A stretch of DNA of 64,000 bases from DASYQD01 sp963846495. GTDB taxonomy: Bacteria > Acidobacteriota > Thermoanaerobaculia > Multivoradales > JAIOJS01. Location: the NCBI GenBank assembly GCA_963846495.1, contig CAWJWP010000029.1, positions 372,001-436,000 of the forward strand, in the 5' to 3' direction. Positions 32,219 through 45,025 of this stretch are shown one piece after another. Within the stretch, counting starts at the first letter, position 1; each line of letters begins with the position of its first letter. The notes under the pieces were generated by a model. That model searched no databases. It was not told where the DNA came from and saw nothing but the letters and a program-made list of their open reading frames with translations. The position numbers were made by a program, and so were the translations under genes.

Positions 32219-34354
32219 ATGGAGCCCGGAGTCAAGAACGGCAGGGTGACTCGCCGCGACGGGCAGCCGCTGCGGACGAAGATCGTGGCGACGCTCGGCC
32301 GTGCCAATCCTTCGAGCTACAAGCGCGGTTTCGCCGATCAGGACGACCGGACCCTCGCTGCCCACGAGCTGACCACCGGGATGCTGGTCGAGCGCTTTCT
32401 CGAAAACGGTGCCGACGTGCTCAGGATCAACCTGGCGCACCTCAAGCGTGAGGACATCAAAGACTTCTACAAGGAAGTCAAAGACACGGTGCTGGCCTGG
32501 GAAGACCCCGGCGAAGGCGACGTCCCTTCCGTTCCGCGGATCGCGGTGCTCGCCGATCTGCCGGGTCCGAAGATCCGGTTCAACTTCGAGCCGGCGGTGA
32601 CCTTCGAGGCGGGGGCGTCGTTCACCGTCCGCTTTGAGCCGCATGCCACCGACAACGCAGGGCTTGTCTTCGTCGACGACAAGCCGCTCAAAGAGGCCAT
32701 GGACGCTTTCGACGCCGCCTTGCCAGCCGTGCAGTGCGGCGAGCTGGCAGGGCTTCATCCATTTCTCGACGGAGCCGAAGAGAGGGAGCCCGAGCGGGGC
32801 AGCCTGGAACATCTGAGCGCGTGCCGGCGGTTGGCGGAGAACGTTCTAGGCATCCGTTGCTTCGAGCCAAGACAGGCGCGCGCCACCTTTGGCAGCATGA
32901 TGCGCAGCGTCCAGGAACGCCTGGCCGCCAGGGAGGCGGTGCTGGTCCGGATCGGCGACGGCGACATCGTCCTCCAGGTCGACGGCCCTTCCTTCCGCGT
33001 TGGCTCTCCGATCCTCCCTTGCGTCGTGTTGAACGCCGGACAAGGACCGACCGAAGGCAAGAAGGCGTTCACCTTGAAAGGCGTTGCGCTCGAGATCCCC
33101 TCGTGCACTACCGAAGACAAAGAGAAGCTCGACAAGCTGCTGGAGGCCGAGTTCGAGGACTACGACAAACCTGGTTGGCAGCCACTGCTGGCGTTCGTCG
33201 GTCTGTCGTTCACCCAGACCGCAGACGACGTGCTGCGCCTCAAGCGCCACATTGCCGCTACCACTAGCCGCCTGACGGACAAAGCCCCCCGGGACTACGG
33301 GACTCCCGCCGTCATCGCCAAGATCGAGAGCTTCAAGGGCTGGGAGAACCGCCGCTTCATCCTCGACGTCGCCGACGGCTTGATGGTGGCGCGCGGCGAC
33401 CTGGGCCTGCAGCTGGACATCGAGGAAGTGCCGGCGATGCAGAAGCGCCTCGTCCAGATGTGCAACAAGCGCGGCAAACCGGTCATCACCGCCACCGAGA
33501 TGTTGAAGAGCATGACCGGGAACCTCGAGCCGACGCGCGCCGAAGGCAGCGACGTGTTCAACGCCATCCTCGACGGCAGCGATGCGGTGATGATGTCGGA
33601 GGAGACTTCGAGCGGCCGCTACGCCTTGCGGGCGATCCGCAAGATGGTGCGCATCGCGGCCGAGGCCGAGTGCTACTTCGAGCTGGAAGGGCTGCCGAAG
33701 ACGAAGCAGAGCTCGGGACACCGCCAACGCTTCGAGGCGTTCTTCCTCGATGCCGACGATCTCCAGCGCCAGCACGATTCGCGCTTCACCGCCATCATCG
33801 ACACACTCACGCGCCCCTGGGCCGGCGCCCTCGCGCACTTCTGCAACCGCATCAGACCCGAGCTCGAATGGCGCTTCCGCCTCTACCAGACCAAGCAGGC
33901 GAAGTCCGCGATGCAGACGACGACCGACCGGATCACCCAGGCGACCTGCACGCTGGGCGAGCAGGGGGACGTCAAGGGGATTCTCGCCGCCACCACCTCG
34001 GGCCGTACCGTCCGCATGCTCGCCCGCCTTCACCCGCGGACGGTGATCATCGGTGCCGCGCACGACGTGCTCAACACGCGCAAGCTCACCGCCAGCTGGG
34101 GCGTGTGGCCGATCTGCATCGGCACGGTGCAACCTGCCGAAGGGGTGGACGTGATGTATGACAAGTGTCTGAAAGCGATCGGCAGCGATGCGGCTCTCCA
34201 CGAATTGCTCGAAGGCGGCGACATGATCTTCACCGCCGGTACACCGATCGAGACGCCTGGCACGACCAACCTCATCCAGATTCGTCGGTACCAGAGGCAC
34301 CAGCCTGCGGTGGCGCCTGCAGGTCCACCGCAACCCGAAGCCCCGTTGATCTGA
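32219..34354 (+). CDS. pyk: Large atypical pyruvate kinase
   Basis: About 711 residues in one intact frame, against roughly 470-590 for common pyruvate kinases. Motifs appear in variant form: LRTKIVATLGRAN, LRINLAHLK (usual NFSH is NLAH), VLADLPGPKIRF, VIAKIESFKG, DGLMVARGDLG, KRGKPVITATEMLKSM (usual ATQML is ATEML) and PTRAEGSDVFNAILDGSDAVMMSEET. Two large insertions are seen, one after GPKIR (residues ~120-330) and one in the C-terminal half (~500-570). It makes pyruvate and ATP from PEP and ADP. The ATG at 32,219 has GGAGG seven bases upstream. It sits behind the dikinase gene, which catalyses the reverse conversion. Catalytic competence of this divergent form is not certain. Confidence 0.82.
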   Translation: MEPGVKNGRVTRRDGQPLRTKIVATLGRANPSSYKRGFADQDDRTLAAHELTTGMLVERFLENGADVLRINLAHLKREDIKDFYKEVKDTVLAWEDPGEGDVPSVPRIAVLADLPGPKIRFNFEPAVTFEAGASFTVRFEPHATDNAGLVFVDDKPLKEAMDAFDAALPAVQCGELAGLHPFLDGAEEREPERGSLEHLSACRRLAENVLGIRCFEPRQARATFGSMMRSVQERLAAREAVLVRIGDGDIVLQVDGPSFRVGSPILPCVVLNAGQGPTEGKKAFTLKGVALEIPSCTTEDKEKLDKLLEAEFEDYDKPGWQPLLAFVGLSFTQTADDVLRLKRHIAATTSRLTDKAPRDYGTPAVIAKIESFKGWENRRFILDVADGLMVARGDLGLQLDIEEVPAMQKRLVQMCNKRGKPVITATEMLKSMTGNLEPTRAEGSDVFNAILDGSDAVMMSEETSSGRYALRAIRKMVRIAAEAECYFELEGLPKTKQSSGHRQRFEAFFLDADDLQRQHDSRFTAIIDTLTRPWAGALAHFCNRIRPELEWRFRLYQTKQAKSAMQTTTDRITQATCTLGEQGDVKGILAATTSGRTVRMLARLHPRTVIIGAAHDVLNTRKLTASWGVWPICIGTVQPAEGVDVMYDKCLKAIGSDAALHELLEGGDMIFTAGTPIETPGTTNLIQIRRYQRHQPAVAPAGPPQPEAPLI

Positions 34355-34431
34355 GACCCAGCGCCGCCCGCTCTCGCTGAAGCCCGGGCTCCCGATGGAC
34401 CGCGCCGCCGAAGCGGCGTAGTGTGCCACCG

Positions 34432-35637
34432 ATGACGATCCGCAGGCGACGGATGTGGCGCTGGTTGCGGCACGGCCTGCTCGTCCTCCTGCTGTTGTTT
34501 GCAGCGCTCGCGCTGTTCATGCGCCTTCGCTACGGCGGCGGGAGCACCGACTTCCCGGAGCGGATCGGCAAGCCGCTGCTGAGCGGCGATGCGCTCGAGG
34601 TCGTCGCCAACCTGCCGCCGCCGCCGGGCAACCCTGCCGTGTCGCCCGACGGGCGCGTGTTCCTCTCCATCCACCCGGAAGGGCGGCCACGCGTCAAGGT
34701 GGTCGAGCTGGTCGGCGGCGAGGCACGGCCGTTCCCTGACGAGTCGTGGCAGGCGCGGCGCGGCGACGACGGCGACGGCAAGCCGCTGCCGTTCTTCGAC
34801 ACCGTGCTCGGCGTGCGCATCGACCGCCGCGGCCGGCTGTGGACGCTCGACCTCGCCAACCACGGTCTCGGGCAGCCACGCTTGCTGGCTTTCGACGTCG
34901 AGAGCGGCGCGCTGGTGCAGCGCTACGACTTCCCGCGCTCGCTGGTGCCGCGCGGCTCTTACCTCAACGACCTGCAGGTGAGCCCGGACGGCCGCCATGT
35001 CTTCATCGCCGACTCCAGCATGTTCAAGCTCGACCCTGCGCTCTTGATCGTCGACACCGAGAGCGGCCGCACGCGCCGCGTGCTCGCCGGCCACCGATCG
35101 GTGAAGCTGGAGCCGTACATCCCCGTCGTCGGCGGCCGCACGATGCGCATCTTCGGCATCTTCACCGTCATGCCCGGTGTCGACTCGATCGCGCTCGACA
35201 ACCGGGGCAACCTCGCCTTCGCCGCCGTCACCGCGCGGCGGATGTACCGGGCGCGCGTCGCGGAACTCGTCGACGAGCAGCTGCCGGCGGACGAGCTGGC
35301 GCGGCGCGTCGAGGACTTCGGCGACAAGCCGATGACCGACGGCATGTCGAGCGACGCGGCCGGCAACCTGGTGCTCACCGACCCCGGCCACGACGCGCTG
35401 CAGCTGCTCGCTCCCGACGGCACGCTGACGACCTTGATCCGCGACCCGCGCCTGCGCTGGCCGGACGGCGTCTCGTTCGGGCCGTGCGGCGACGGCGGCG
35501 CGAGCGCGGATTGCCTCTACGTCACCTGCTCGGCCCTCCACAAGGTGATCGGTCGCACGCCCGGCCAAGTGCGCCGCGCTGGCCCCTACCAGGTGTTCCG
35601 GTTGCGGATGCCGCGCCCCGGGTACGCCGGGCATTGA
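34432..35637 (+). CDS. Membrane-anchored or secreted major royal jelly/yellow-like beta-propeller protein
   Basis: About 401 residues. An N-terminal Arg-rich stretch and hydrophobic helix (LRHGLLVLLLLFAALALFM) act as signal or anchor. The rest is a propeller of the MRJP/yellow type: GNPAVSPDGRVFLSIHP, VLGVRIDRRGRLWTLD, LNDLQVSPDGRHVFIADSS, MPGVDSIALDNRGNLAFAAV, DGMSSDAAGNLVLTD and WPDGVSFG. Bacterial members are of unknown function; some relatives are lactonase-like. The ATG at 34,432 is used; an in-frame GTG nine bases upstream is also possible. It is followed by the kinase-TPR gene after about 80 bases. Confidence 0.8.
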   Translation: MTIRRRRMWRWLRHGLLVLLLLFAALALFMRLRYGGGSTDFPERIGKPLLSGDALEVVANLPPPPGNPAVSPDGRVFLSIHPEGRPRVKVVELVGGEARPFPDESWQARRGDDGDGKPLPFFDTVLGVRIDRRGRLWTLDLANHGLGQPRLLAFDVESGALVQRYDFPRSLVPRGSYLNDLQVSPDGRHVFIADSSMFKLDPALLIVDTESGRTRRVLAGHRSVKLEPYIPVVGGRTMRIFGIFTVMPGVDSIALDNRGNLAFAAVTARRMYRARVAELVDEQLPADELARRVEDFGDKPMTDGMSSDAAGNLVLTDPGHDALQLLAPDGTLTTLIRDPRLRWPDGVSFGPCGDGGASADCLYVTCSALHKVIGRTPGQVRRAGPYQVFRLRMPRPGYAGH

Positions 35638-35714
35638 GCGCGATGGACCCCCGGCCTGCCGACGACCGCGACGCTCATGGCCTCGCCGGCGCCGCCGCCG
35701 AGCGAGGCAGTGAC

Positions 35715-38505
<2,791 letters not shown>

Positions 38506-38509
<4 letters not shown>

Positions 38510-41337
38510 AAGCTGATCCTCGCCCCCAGCCGGATCGTCCGCGGCGGCGTTCGCAGCACGGGCTGCAGGAAGTCGGGATTGGGTGGCGGATCCGACCGCG
38601 GCACCGCGTTGTCCGCCTCCTCGAAGCCCCAGCGCTGGTCGATCAGGACCGGCCGCTGCGCGTCGAGCAGGCTGAAGACGTCGGCGAGGAAGTTGATCGT
38701 CACCGGCCCGACCTCCAGCGGGTAGCCGAAGTGGAGATCGACCTCGTAGTTGTCGGGGGTGCGCCCTTCGGCGCCGCGGCGGCTCAGGAAGAACTCGTAG
38801 CGGCCGTAGATGTCGGAGTAGCCGTAGCGCGTCACCGGCGTGCCCGAACGCCAGTAGCCGGAGGCGCCGACCTCGAGCTTCCACGGCGTCGTGTAGGTGC
38901 CGGAGAACTTGAACTGGTGGCGGCGGTCGTTCGACAGCGGGCCGGTGTTGGTGATGGTGCCGCGGTGCGCCGGGTCGCCGTCGGTGAAGAAGTCGTAGTA
39001 GTCGTAGGCGGCGGAGATGTTGGGGTCGGCGCCGACGTTGGTGAACGGCGCGTAGAGGCCGTCGAAGTTGCCCTCGAGCTTGGAGTAGAGGTAGGACGCC
39101 ATGCCCTGCCAGTTGCGCGAGAAGCGCTTGTTGACGTCCAGCTGCACGCCCTTGAAGACGCGCTTCGGCTCGGGCGCCGGGAAGGTCGACTCGTAGTCGA
39201 GCGTCGCGATCTCGCTCATGAACCCTTCGCCGGGGTTGCCGATGCAATAGGTGCCGTCGCGCAGGTCGGAGCAGAGGAAGTCCTCGATCACCTGGCCGTA
39301 GTCGCGGTAGATGCCCTTGATCCCAACCGCCACGTCGGGCATCACCTCGCGGTCGTAGCCGAGGAGGTACTCGTTGATGTACTGGTTCTCGAGGTTCGGG
39401 TCGACCGGCTCGGTGAAGCCGCCGAAGATCACCGATTCCTCCTCGAGCGCCGCCTCGGCGGCGGCGTTGGGCGCCGTGCCGGTGGGGCTGAAGTTGAAGA
39501 TGCGCGCCTGCCGCTCGTAGCTGAACGAACGGATGACGAGGTCCATCGACAGCTGCTCGTAGTAGCGGCCGTAGGAGCCGTAGAGGCGGTGGTTGACGTC
39601 GCCGCTCGGCGCCCAGATGAAGCCCAGCCGCGGCGCGTAGTCGTCGCTCAGGTCGATCTGCCGCGCGCCGGAAGCGTCGAAGATCTCCTGGCGGTCCCAG
39701 CGCACGCCGAAGCTGAAGGTGAGCGAGTCGGTGGCCGTCCAGCGGTCCTGCAGGTAGAGGGTGGTGACCTCGTGGCTGGGCGCGGCGACGAGCGCGGAGA
39801 CCGGCGCGTTGCCGACGGTGGCGGTGGGCGTCGTCCAGTAGAAGTGGCTGTAGACCGCCGTGCCGTCGACGTCGAAGACGTCGACCTGCTGGCCGCCCGA
39901 GAAGCGACGCAGCACCGTGGCGTCCTCCTCCTCGTACTCGGCGCCGCCCTTGAGCTCGTGGCCGCCGAGGAAGCGGGTGAGCGAGACGCCGAGGAAGTCG
40001 CGCTGGAAGTCCTTCTGCTGCATCAGGCCGAAGCCGCCTCGCTGGAAGAAGTTCTCGTCCACCGAGCGGAACTGGATGGTGTCGCCGGCGCCGCTCGCCG
40101 GCCCGACCGAGTTCTCCTCCTCGTGCCGCGTCACCTGCGCCGTGGCCACCCACTGCTGGCCGAGCAGCCCCTCGTAACGCAGCGAGTAGTCCCTGCCGCC
40201 GAAGCTGCGCACGCCCTCGTAGGTGAGCGGATCGCCGTTGAGCGAGTGCTGGGCGTCGTTGATGGCGCCGGCGTCGTCGCGCGGGTCCTGGAAGAAGGTG
40301 CCGATGAGGCTGTGGCTGTCGTTGAGCCGGTAGGTCAGCTTGCCGGCCGCGAGGTCGCGGTCGCTCGTCGACTCGACGACCTGCCCCTCGAGCGGCCCCG
40401 CGGGCAGCGTGCTGTCGAGGGTGTTCTCGACCTTGTCGTAGGCGGCGAAGAACCACAGCTTGTCCTTGACGATGAAGCCGCCGAGGTCGAGGCCGTAGTC
40501 CTTCTTGGTGAAGCCTGCCGTGGTGCCGCCGGTCGAGACGACCTTCTTGGCGTTGCTCTGCAACGAGTCGTCGTCCCAGTAGCCGAAGACGTCGCCGTGG
40601 AACTCGTTGCCGCCCGACTTGGTGATGACGTTGATGATGCCGCCGGTCGAGCGCCCGAACTCCGCCTCGTAGCCGCCGGTCTTGACGTCGATCGCCTGGA
40701 TGAACTCGAAGTTGAGCTCCTTGCCCTGGAAGCCGTACTCGGCGCCTGTCGTGTTGACGCCGTCGATGTAATAGACGTTCTCGGCGCCCGACGAGCCGTA
40801 GACGGTGATGGTGTCCTGATCGTCGTTGTCGGGGTTGGCGTCGGTGGAGGTGCCGGGCGCCACTTGCACCACCGCCGCATAGTTGCGCGCCGTCGGCAGG
40901 TTCTGGATCTCCTTCGCGCCGAGGTTGGTGCCCAGCGTCGTCGAGGTGGTGTCGATGACAGGAGCCGAGGCGACGACGGTGATCGCCTCCGCCGCCTGCG
41001 GCCGGATGGTGACGTTGAGGGTGGTGTCGCGGCCGAGGCCGACGCCCAAGTCGGCGACCTCGGTGGCGAACCCTTCGAGGGTGAAGGTGACGTGGTAAGT
41101 GCCGGGCGGCAGGAAGGTGAGGTGGTAGACGCCGGTGCCGTCGCTGACCGCCACGCGGCTGCCCTGCAGCGCCGGGCTCGTCGCTTCCACCGTGACGCCG
41201 GGCATCACCGTGTCGGCGTCGCTCGACACCGTGCCGGAGATGCCACCGGTCGTCTGGGCGAGAGCGATCGCCGGCAACGCGAGGAGCGCGGAGAGCAGTA
41301 AGACGTGGAGCGGCGAGAACGGCTTCGGGCGCTTCAT
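38506..41337 (-). CDS. TonB-dependent outer-membrane protein with carboxypeptidase-regulatory-like N-terminus (Oar-like)
   Basis: 943 residues in one intact frame. A signal peptide (LLLSALLALPAIALAQ) is followed by a CarboxypepD_reg-like beta domain (GGISGTVSSDADTVMPGVTVEATSP...GTYHVTFTLEGF). A plug domain follows (LGAKEIQNLPTARNY, ENVYYIDGVNTTGAEYGFQGKELNFEF, AEFGRSTGGIINVITKSGGNEFHG), then a 22-strand-type barrel rich in alternating aromatic residues, ending LGARISF with the C-terminal Phe of outer-membrane proteins. The group is widespread in Acidobacteriota; the imported ligand is unknown. GGAGGT lies at normal spacing before the ATG at 41,337. The 3' end overlaps that of the kinase-TPR gene. 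Confidence 0.9.
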
Positions 41338-41470
41338 GGGTGCGACCTCCTGCGCGGGCGGGGGATGCCCGTGCGACATTCGAGCGAAGGACGATGGAAC
41401 GGCCGGAGTCTACTGCCGGCTCGCGGCACGCAGCTAGCGCCCCGAGCACCGCTGCATTCCGTAGGATCCG

Positions 41471-41568
41471 GACGGCGGCCGCGGAGGCCGCCCTACGTCG
41501 GAACGCAAGGCGACGCAGTAGAGCGAGCTTCGGCGCCCGGCGGTAGGGCGGGCTCCGCGCCCGCCGTC
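41471..41568. repeat. Pair of inverted palindromic intergenic elements
   Basis: Two related 26-base elements face each other at 41,471-41,496 and 41,543-41,568. Each is itself a hairpin (GGCGGCC/GGCCGCC and GGGCGGGC/GCCCGCC arms) next to GTAG/CTAC. They fill most of the 229-base gap between the TonB-dependent receptor start and the phosphodiesterase stop. They look like dispersed intergenic palindromes. No gene is seen here. Confidence 0.55.
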
Positions 41569-43558
41569 AGCCGCCGAGCTCGGCCAGCTGCTTACGCACC
41601 TGCGGCTGGTTCGGATCGAGCGCGAGCGAGCGGCGCAATGCCGCGGCTGCCGCAGCGTTGTCGCCGAGGCAGAGCCGCGCCACGCCGACGGCCGCGTGGA
41701 TCTCGGCGCGGTCCGGCGCCATGGTGGCTGCCTGCTCGAAGTCGCGTAGCGCCGGCGAGCACTGCTCGTCCTCGAGCCGCAGGTGGCCGGCGAGCAGCCG
41801 GAGGTGCCACAGGCTCGGGTCGTTGGGGAGCTTCGCGAGGCCGCGCTCGAGCAGCCGCAGCGCGCGAGCGCGGTCGCCCTGGGCGGCGTAGCGCCGCGCG
41901 CGCACGCCGAGCGCGCCGCCGTGCTCGGGCAGCCAGGCGCCCAGTGCCTGCACCAGCAGCTCGTCGGCGCGCGCGCCTTCCGCCGGTTCATCGCGCAGAA
42001 GCTCGTAGAGGTTCCACGCCGCCGAGGTATCGGACGGCGCCGCCTGCAAAGCCGCTTCGAAGGCGGCGCGCGCCTCGCTCTTGCGTCCGGCCGCGCGCAG
42101 GATGAGCCCCTCGTTGTCGTACGAGGCGGACGTTCGAGTCGGATCGCTCGTTGCACCGCCGGTTGCGGGCGCGGTGGGCGTCCGCTCGTCGGCGCCGGCG
42201 GCGTAGCCGAGGGCGCGTAGCGAGGCGAGCGCTTCGTCGCCGCCGGCCCGACCGCCCTCGTCGGTGGTCGAGCCGTCCATCATCGGGCGGTAGCCCTTGC
42301 GGTAGTCCACCGCGGCGCGCGCTGATGCCACTCGCGGCGGGAGGGCGTCGGCGGCGAGCGACGGCCCGGCCACGCCGACAGCCGGCGGCAGGTCGAGGAG
42401 GTCGAGCAGCGTGGCGCACACCTGCCGCACACCGCCGGTCGGGCCGATGCCTGCGCGCACGTCCGGCCCCCAGAGGAGCCAGATCCCCTCGTCGCGGTGC
42501 CATCGCCCTGCCGTGTTGTGCGCCGAAGAGCTGAGCCCTTGCGGGCGATCCTCGCCCCAACGGAAGCCGTGGTCGGAGACGAGCAGCAGGCGGGCGCCGC
42601 GCTGCTCGGCGAGACTGCGATAGGCGCCGAGCAAGCCGTCGACGTGTCGGAAGAACACTTCGGGAACGCCGGCGTAACGGGCCGCGTGCTCGGCCGGCGC
42701 ATCGGGCAGCGCCGGCGGCACGTAGCGGGCGAAGCCGTGACCGATGCTGTCGGTGCCCTGGATGTAGAGGATCGCGAGGTCGGGAGCGAGCTCCGCCACC
42801 GCGTCGCGGAAGAGCGCGTCGTAGGTCGCGGTCTCCACCAACGTGCGGCGCAAGACGGCGTGCGGTGCGAAGAACTGATCGGGCTGGCGCTGCAGGCGCG
42901 CCAGCTCCGCTTCGTCGAGCCAGGGCAGGTAGGGCCGCAACGCCGCGAGGTCGGCGGCGTTCGCCTGCGCGGCCTGCAGCCGCTCCTTCGCCCAGGCCAG
43001 GCGCTCGGGCGGCGACACCGAGCCGGGCAGCGCCTCGTCGCGGTGCAGGTGCGAGAAGAAACGGTCGGCGACGATCAGGCCGTCGACCGTCTCCGCCGGA
43101 TGCGTTGCCCACAGCCCGAGCATGACGACTTTGCGCCGGCCGGCGCTCGCCATGTTCCAGATCGCCGGCGCTCGCCGTTCGGAGCTCGTGATCGGCTCGG
43201 GTCGCCGATCGCCTGACCGCAGCCGCGCGAAGTCGAGGATGCGGTGCTCGAGCGGCGAGACGCCGGTCATCATCGTCGTCCACAGCAGCGGCGAGAGCGG
43301 CGGATGCTCGGTGGTGAGCAGGCCGCGCCGTCCTTCGCGCACGAGTCGCGAGAGCTCGGGCATCGCGCCTCTCGCCATCAGCCGATCGAGGTGGCGCCAG
43401 TCGGCGCCGTCGAGGCCGATCACCCACACCGGTGCGCGCGAGGCCGCGGCCGAGAGCGGGGGCGGAGCGTCGCCCTCGTGACGGCAGGCCGCGCCCGCAA
43501 CGAGCAAGGCCAGAGCTGCGACGGCGGAGATGACCCGGCGCACGCGCGATGATGGCAT
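41567..43558 (-). CDS. Alkaline-phosphatase-superfamily lipoprotein fused to TPR repeats
   Basis: 663 residues. Signal peptide with a possible lipobox (LALLVAGAAC). The first 420 residues are a type I phosphodiesterase/nucleotide pyrophosphatase domain: VIGLDGADW (metal Asp), LLWTTMMTGVSP (nucleophile Thr), GTDSIGHGFARY (Asp/His) and LVSDHGFRWGE (Asp-His). From about residue 470 come TPRs (NEGLILRAAGRKSEARAAFEAAL, AAVGVARLCLGDNAAAAAALRRSL). It probably hydrolyses phospho- or sulfo-ester bonds in the periplasm; the natural substrate is unknown. The ATG at 43,558 is just upstream of the signal peptide. It is divergent from the TPR gene, 47 bases away. Confidence 0.85.
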   Translation of the reverse strand: MPSSRVRRVISAVAALALLVAGAACRHEGDAPPPLSAAASRAPVWVIGLDGADWRHLDRLMARGAMPELSRLVREGRRGLLTTEHPPLSPLLWTTMMTGVSPLEHRILDFARLRSGDRRPEPITSSERRAPAIWNMASAGRRKVVMLGLWATHPAETVDGLIVADRFFSHLHRDEALPGSVSPPERLAWAKERLQAAQANAADLAALRPYLPWLDEAELARLQRQPDQFFAPHAVLRRTLVETATYDALFRDAVAELAPDLAILYIQGTDSIGHGFARYVPPALPDAPAEHAARYAGVPEVFFRHVDGLLGAYRSLAEQRGARLLLVSDHGFRWGEDRPQGLSSSAHNTAGRWHRDEGIWLLWGPDVRAGIGPTGGVRQVCATLLDLLDLPPAVGVAGPSLAADALPPRVASARAAVDYRKGYRPMMDGSTTDEGGRAGGDEALASLRALGYAAGADERTPTAPATGGATSDPTRTSASYDNEGLILRAAGRKSEARAAFEAALQAAPSDTSAAWNLYELLRDEPAEGARADELLVQALGAWLPEHGGALGVRARRYAAQGDRARALRLLERGLAKLPNDPSLWHLRLLAGHLRLEDEQCSPALRDFEQAATMAPDRAEIHAAVGVARLCLGDNAAAAAALRRSLALDPNQPQVRKQLAELGG

Positions 43559-43605
43559 GGGCCACGCTCGCTCCTGCATCTCTGGTGTTAGCGTGCGTTT
43601 CCACC

Positions 43606-44440
43606 GTGCGACTCGCGTTGCCCCTAGCCGCGCTCTTCATCGCCGGTCTCGCGGCGCCGGCGATGGCCGCACCGCAACCGGCTGCGCCGCCAGCGGACGC
43701 GCCGAGCGCTGCCGCGCGCGGGCGAGCGCTGCTGGGCGAGCGCACGCCGAATGCCGTGAACGAAGCGATCGCTCACTTCGAGCGCGCACTCGACGCCGAC
43801 CCTGCCTACGCGCCCGCGTGGGCTGGGCTCGCCGATGCTCGCGCGCTCGCCTACGACTACGCCGGCGCAAGGTATGCCGCGCAGCGCGCCCTCGAGCTCG
43901 CGCCCGACCTCGCCGAAGCTCACGCCTCTCTCGGCTTCGTCCGCTTGCACGCCGATTGGGACTGGGCCGCTGCCGAGGCTTCGCTGCGCCGTTCGCTGGA
44001 GCTGCAGCCGCAGCGCGCGCAAGCGCACGCGTGGCTGGCGCTCGTCCTCGAGGTCACGATGCGCAGCGACGAAGCTGTCGCCGCGGCACGGCGCGCGGTG
44101 GAGCTCGAGCCCGCCTCGGCGACGCTCGCCGCCAGCCTCGGCTACCGCCTCTTCTGGGCACGCCGCTACGCGGAAGCGATCGCTGAGCTCGAGCGCGCGG
44201 TCGCCCTCGATCCCGAGCTCGAAACTGCCCACTACTTCACGGGCCGCGCACTGGTGCAGCTGCGCCGCTTCGACGAGGCCAGGGCAGCCTTCGCGCGCGC
44301 CAAGGCGCTCTCGCCCGGCGATACCAACCTCGTCTCCGCGGTGGCCTACCTCGATGCGGTGTCGGACCACGAGGGCGAAGCGTTGCGCGCCCTCGCCGAG
44401 ATCGAGAAGCTGGCCGAGCGCGGGCGGCCGTTCGCCTCGG
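43606..44440 (+). CDS. Secreted TPR protein, truncated at its 3' end
   Basis: A signal peptide from a GTG at 43,606 (LALPLAALFIAGLAAPAMA) is followed by at least five TPRs (AIAHFERALDADPAYAPAWAGLADA, LASLGFVRLHADWDWAAAEASL, ...). The last clear family text is ALAEIEKLAERGRPFAS. Then the same frame runs, without a stop, into text of an unrelated sigma factor. TPR proteins of this type normally continue with more repeats, so the gene looks cut at about 44,440. Confidence 0.7.
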
Positions 44441-45025
44441 AGCGGCAGGGCCCGCCGAAGGAGCCCGAGGTGCACGGGCTGGTCGCGCTGATGGAGATCC
44501 AGCAGTCGCGCGCGCATGCGCGGGTCGGCGCATCGGGCGAGCCGATCCTGCTGCTCGACCAGAACCGCGCGCGCTGGGACCCGCTGTTGATCACCGGGGC
44601 CTGGCGGCGCTGCAGCGGGCGGAGTCGCTGGGCGGCGCGGTCGGCCCGTATGCGCTGCAGGCGGCCATCGCAGCCTGCCATGCGCGCGCGCACACGGCGG
44701 AAGAGACCGACTGGGAGCGCATCGCGGCGCTGTACGACGCGCTGGCGGCGCCTGCCGTCGCCGGTGGTCGAGCTCAACCGCGCGGTGGCGCACTCGATGG
44801 CGCATGGCCCGGCCGCGGGCTCGGCTCGTCGATGCGCTGGCCGGCGAGCCGTCGATGAAGACCTACCACCTGCTGCCCAGCGTGCGCGGCGACCTGCTGG
44901 CGAAGCTGGGGCGGCACGCGGAGGCGACGGGGGAGTTCACGCGGGCGGCACTGACTCGCAATGCGCGCGAGCGCGAGCTGCTGCTGGCGAGGGCGCAGGC
45001 GAGCTCAAAGACCCGTTCGGGCTGA
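44441..45025 (+). pseudogene. C-terminal fragment of an ECF sigma factor (ECF42/COG4941-like), N-terminus missing
   Basis: Reads EPEVHGLVALMEIQQSRAHAR, GEPILLLDQNRARWDP, ALQAAIAACHARAHTAEETDW, VVELNRAVAHSM and LPSVRGDLLAKLGRHAEA. This is the SnoaL/TPR-like C-terminal extension of ECF42 sigma factors (YlaC/COG4941), which pair with DGPF (YCII) proteins. The sigma-2 and sigma-4 domains are absent because the sequence joins the TPR gene in frame near 44,440. There are two further shifts (about 44,600 and 44,755-44,815). The fragment ends in TGA at 45,023-45,025, inside the left arm of an inverted repeat. I think the N-terminus was lost at an assembly junction. Confidence 0.7.

Noticed and set aside
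32846..34429. Minus-strand open frame opposite pyruvate kinase
   Set aside because: Shadow of the conserved kinase frame; no family text.
38731..41301. Long open frame (over 850 codons) antisense to the outer-membrane receptor
   Set aside because: High-GC shadow: low-complexity Ala/Val/Glu/Arg translation without domains, while the opposite strand has a full TonB-dependent receptor with signal peptide and C-terminal Phe.
43606..45025. A true TPR-sigma factor fusion protein
   Set aside because: The signal peptide would export a sigma factor tail; sigma-2 and sigma-4 are missing and gene content changes at the join, so a chimeric assembly is likelier.
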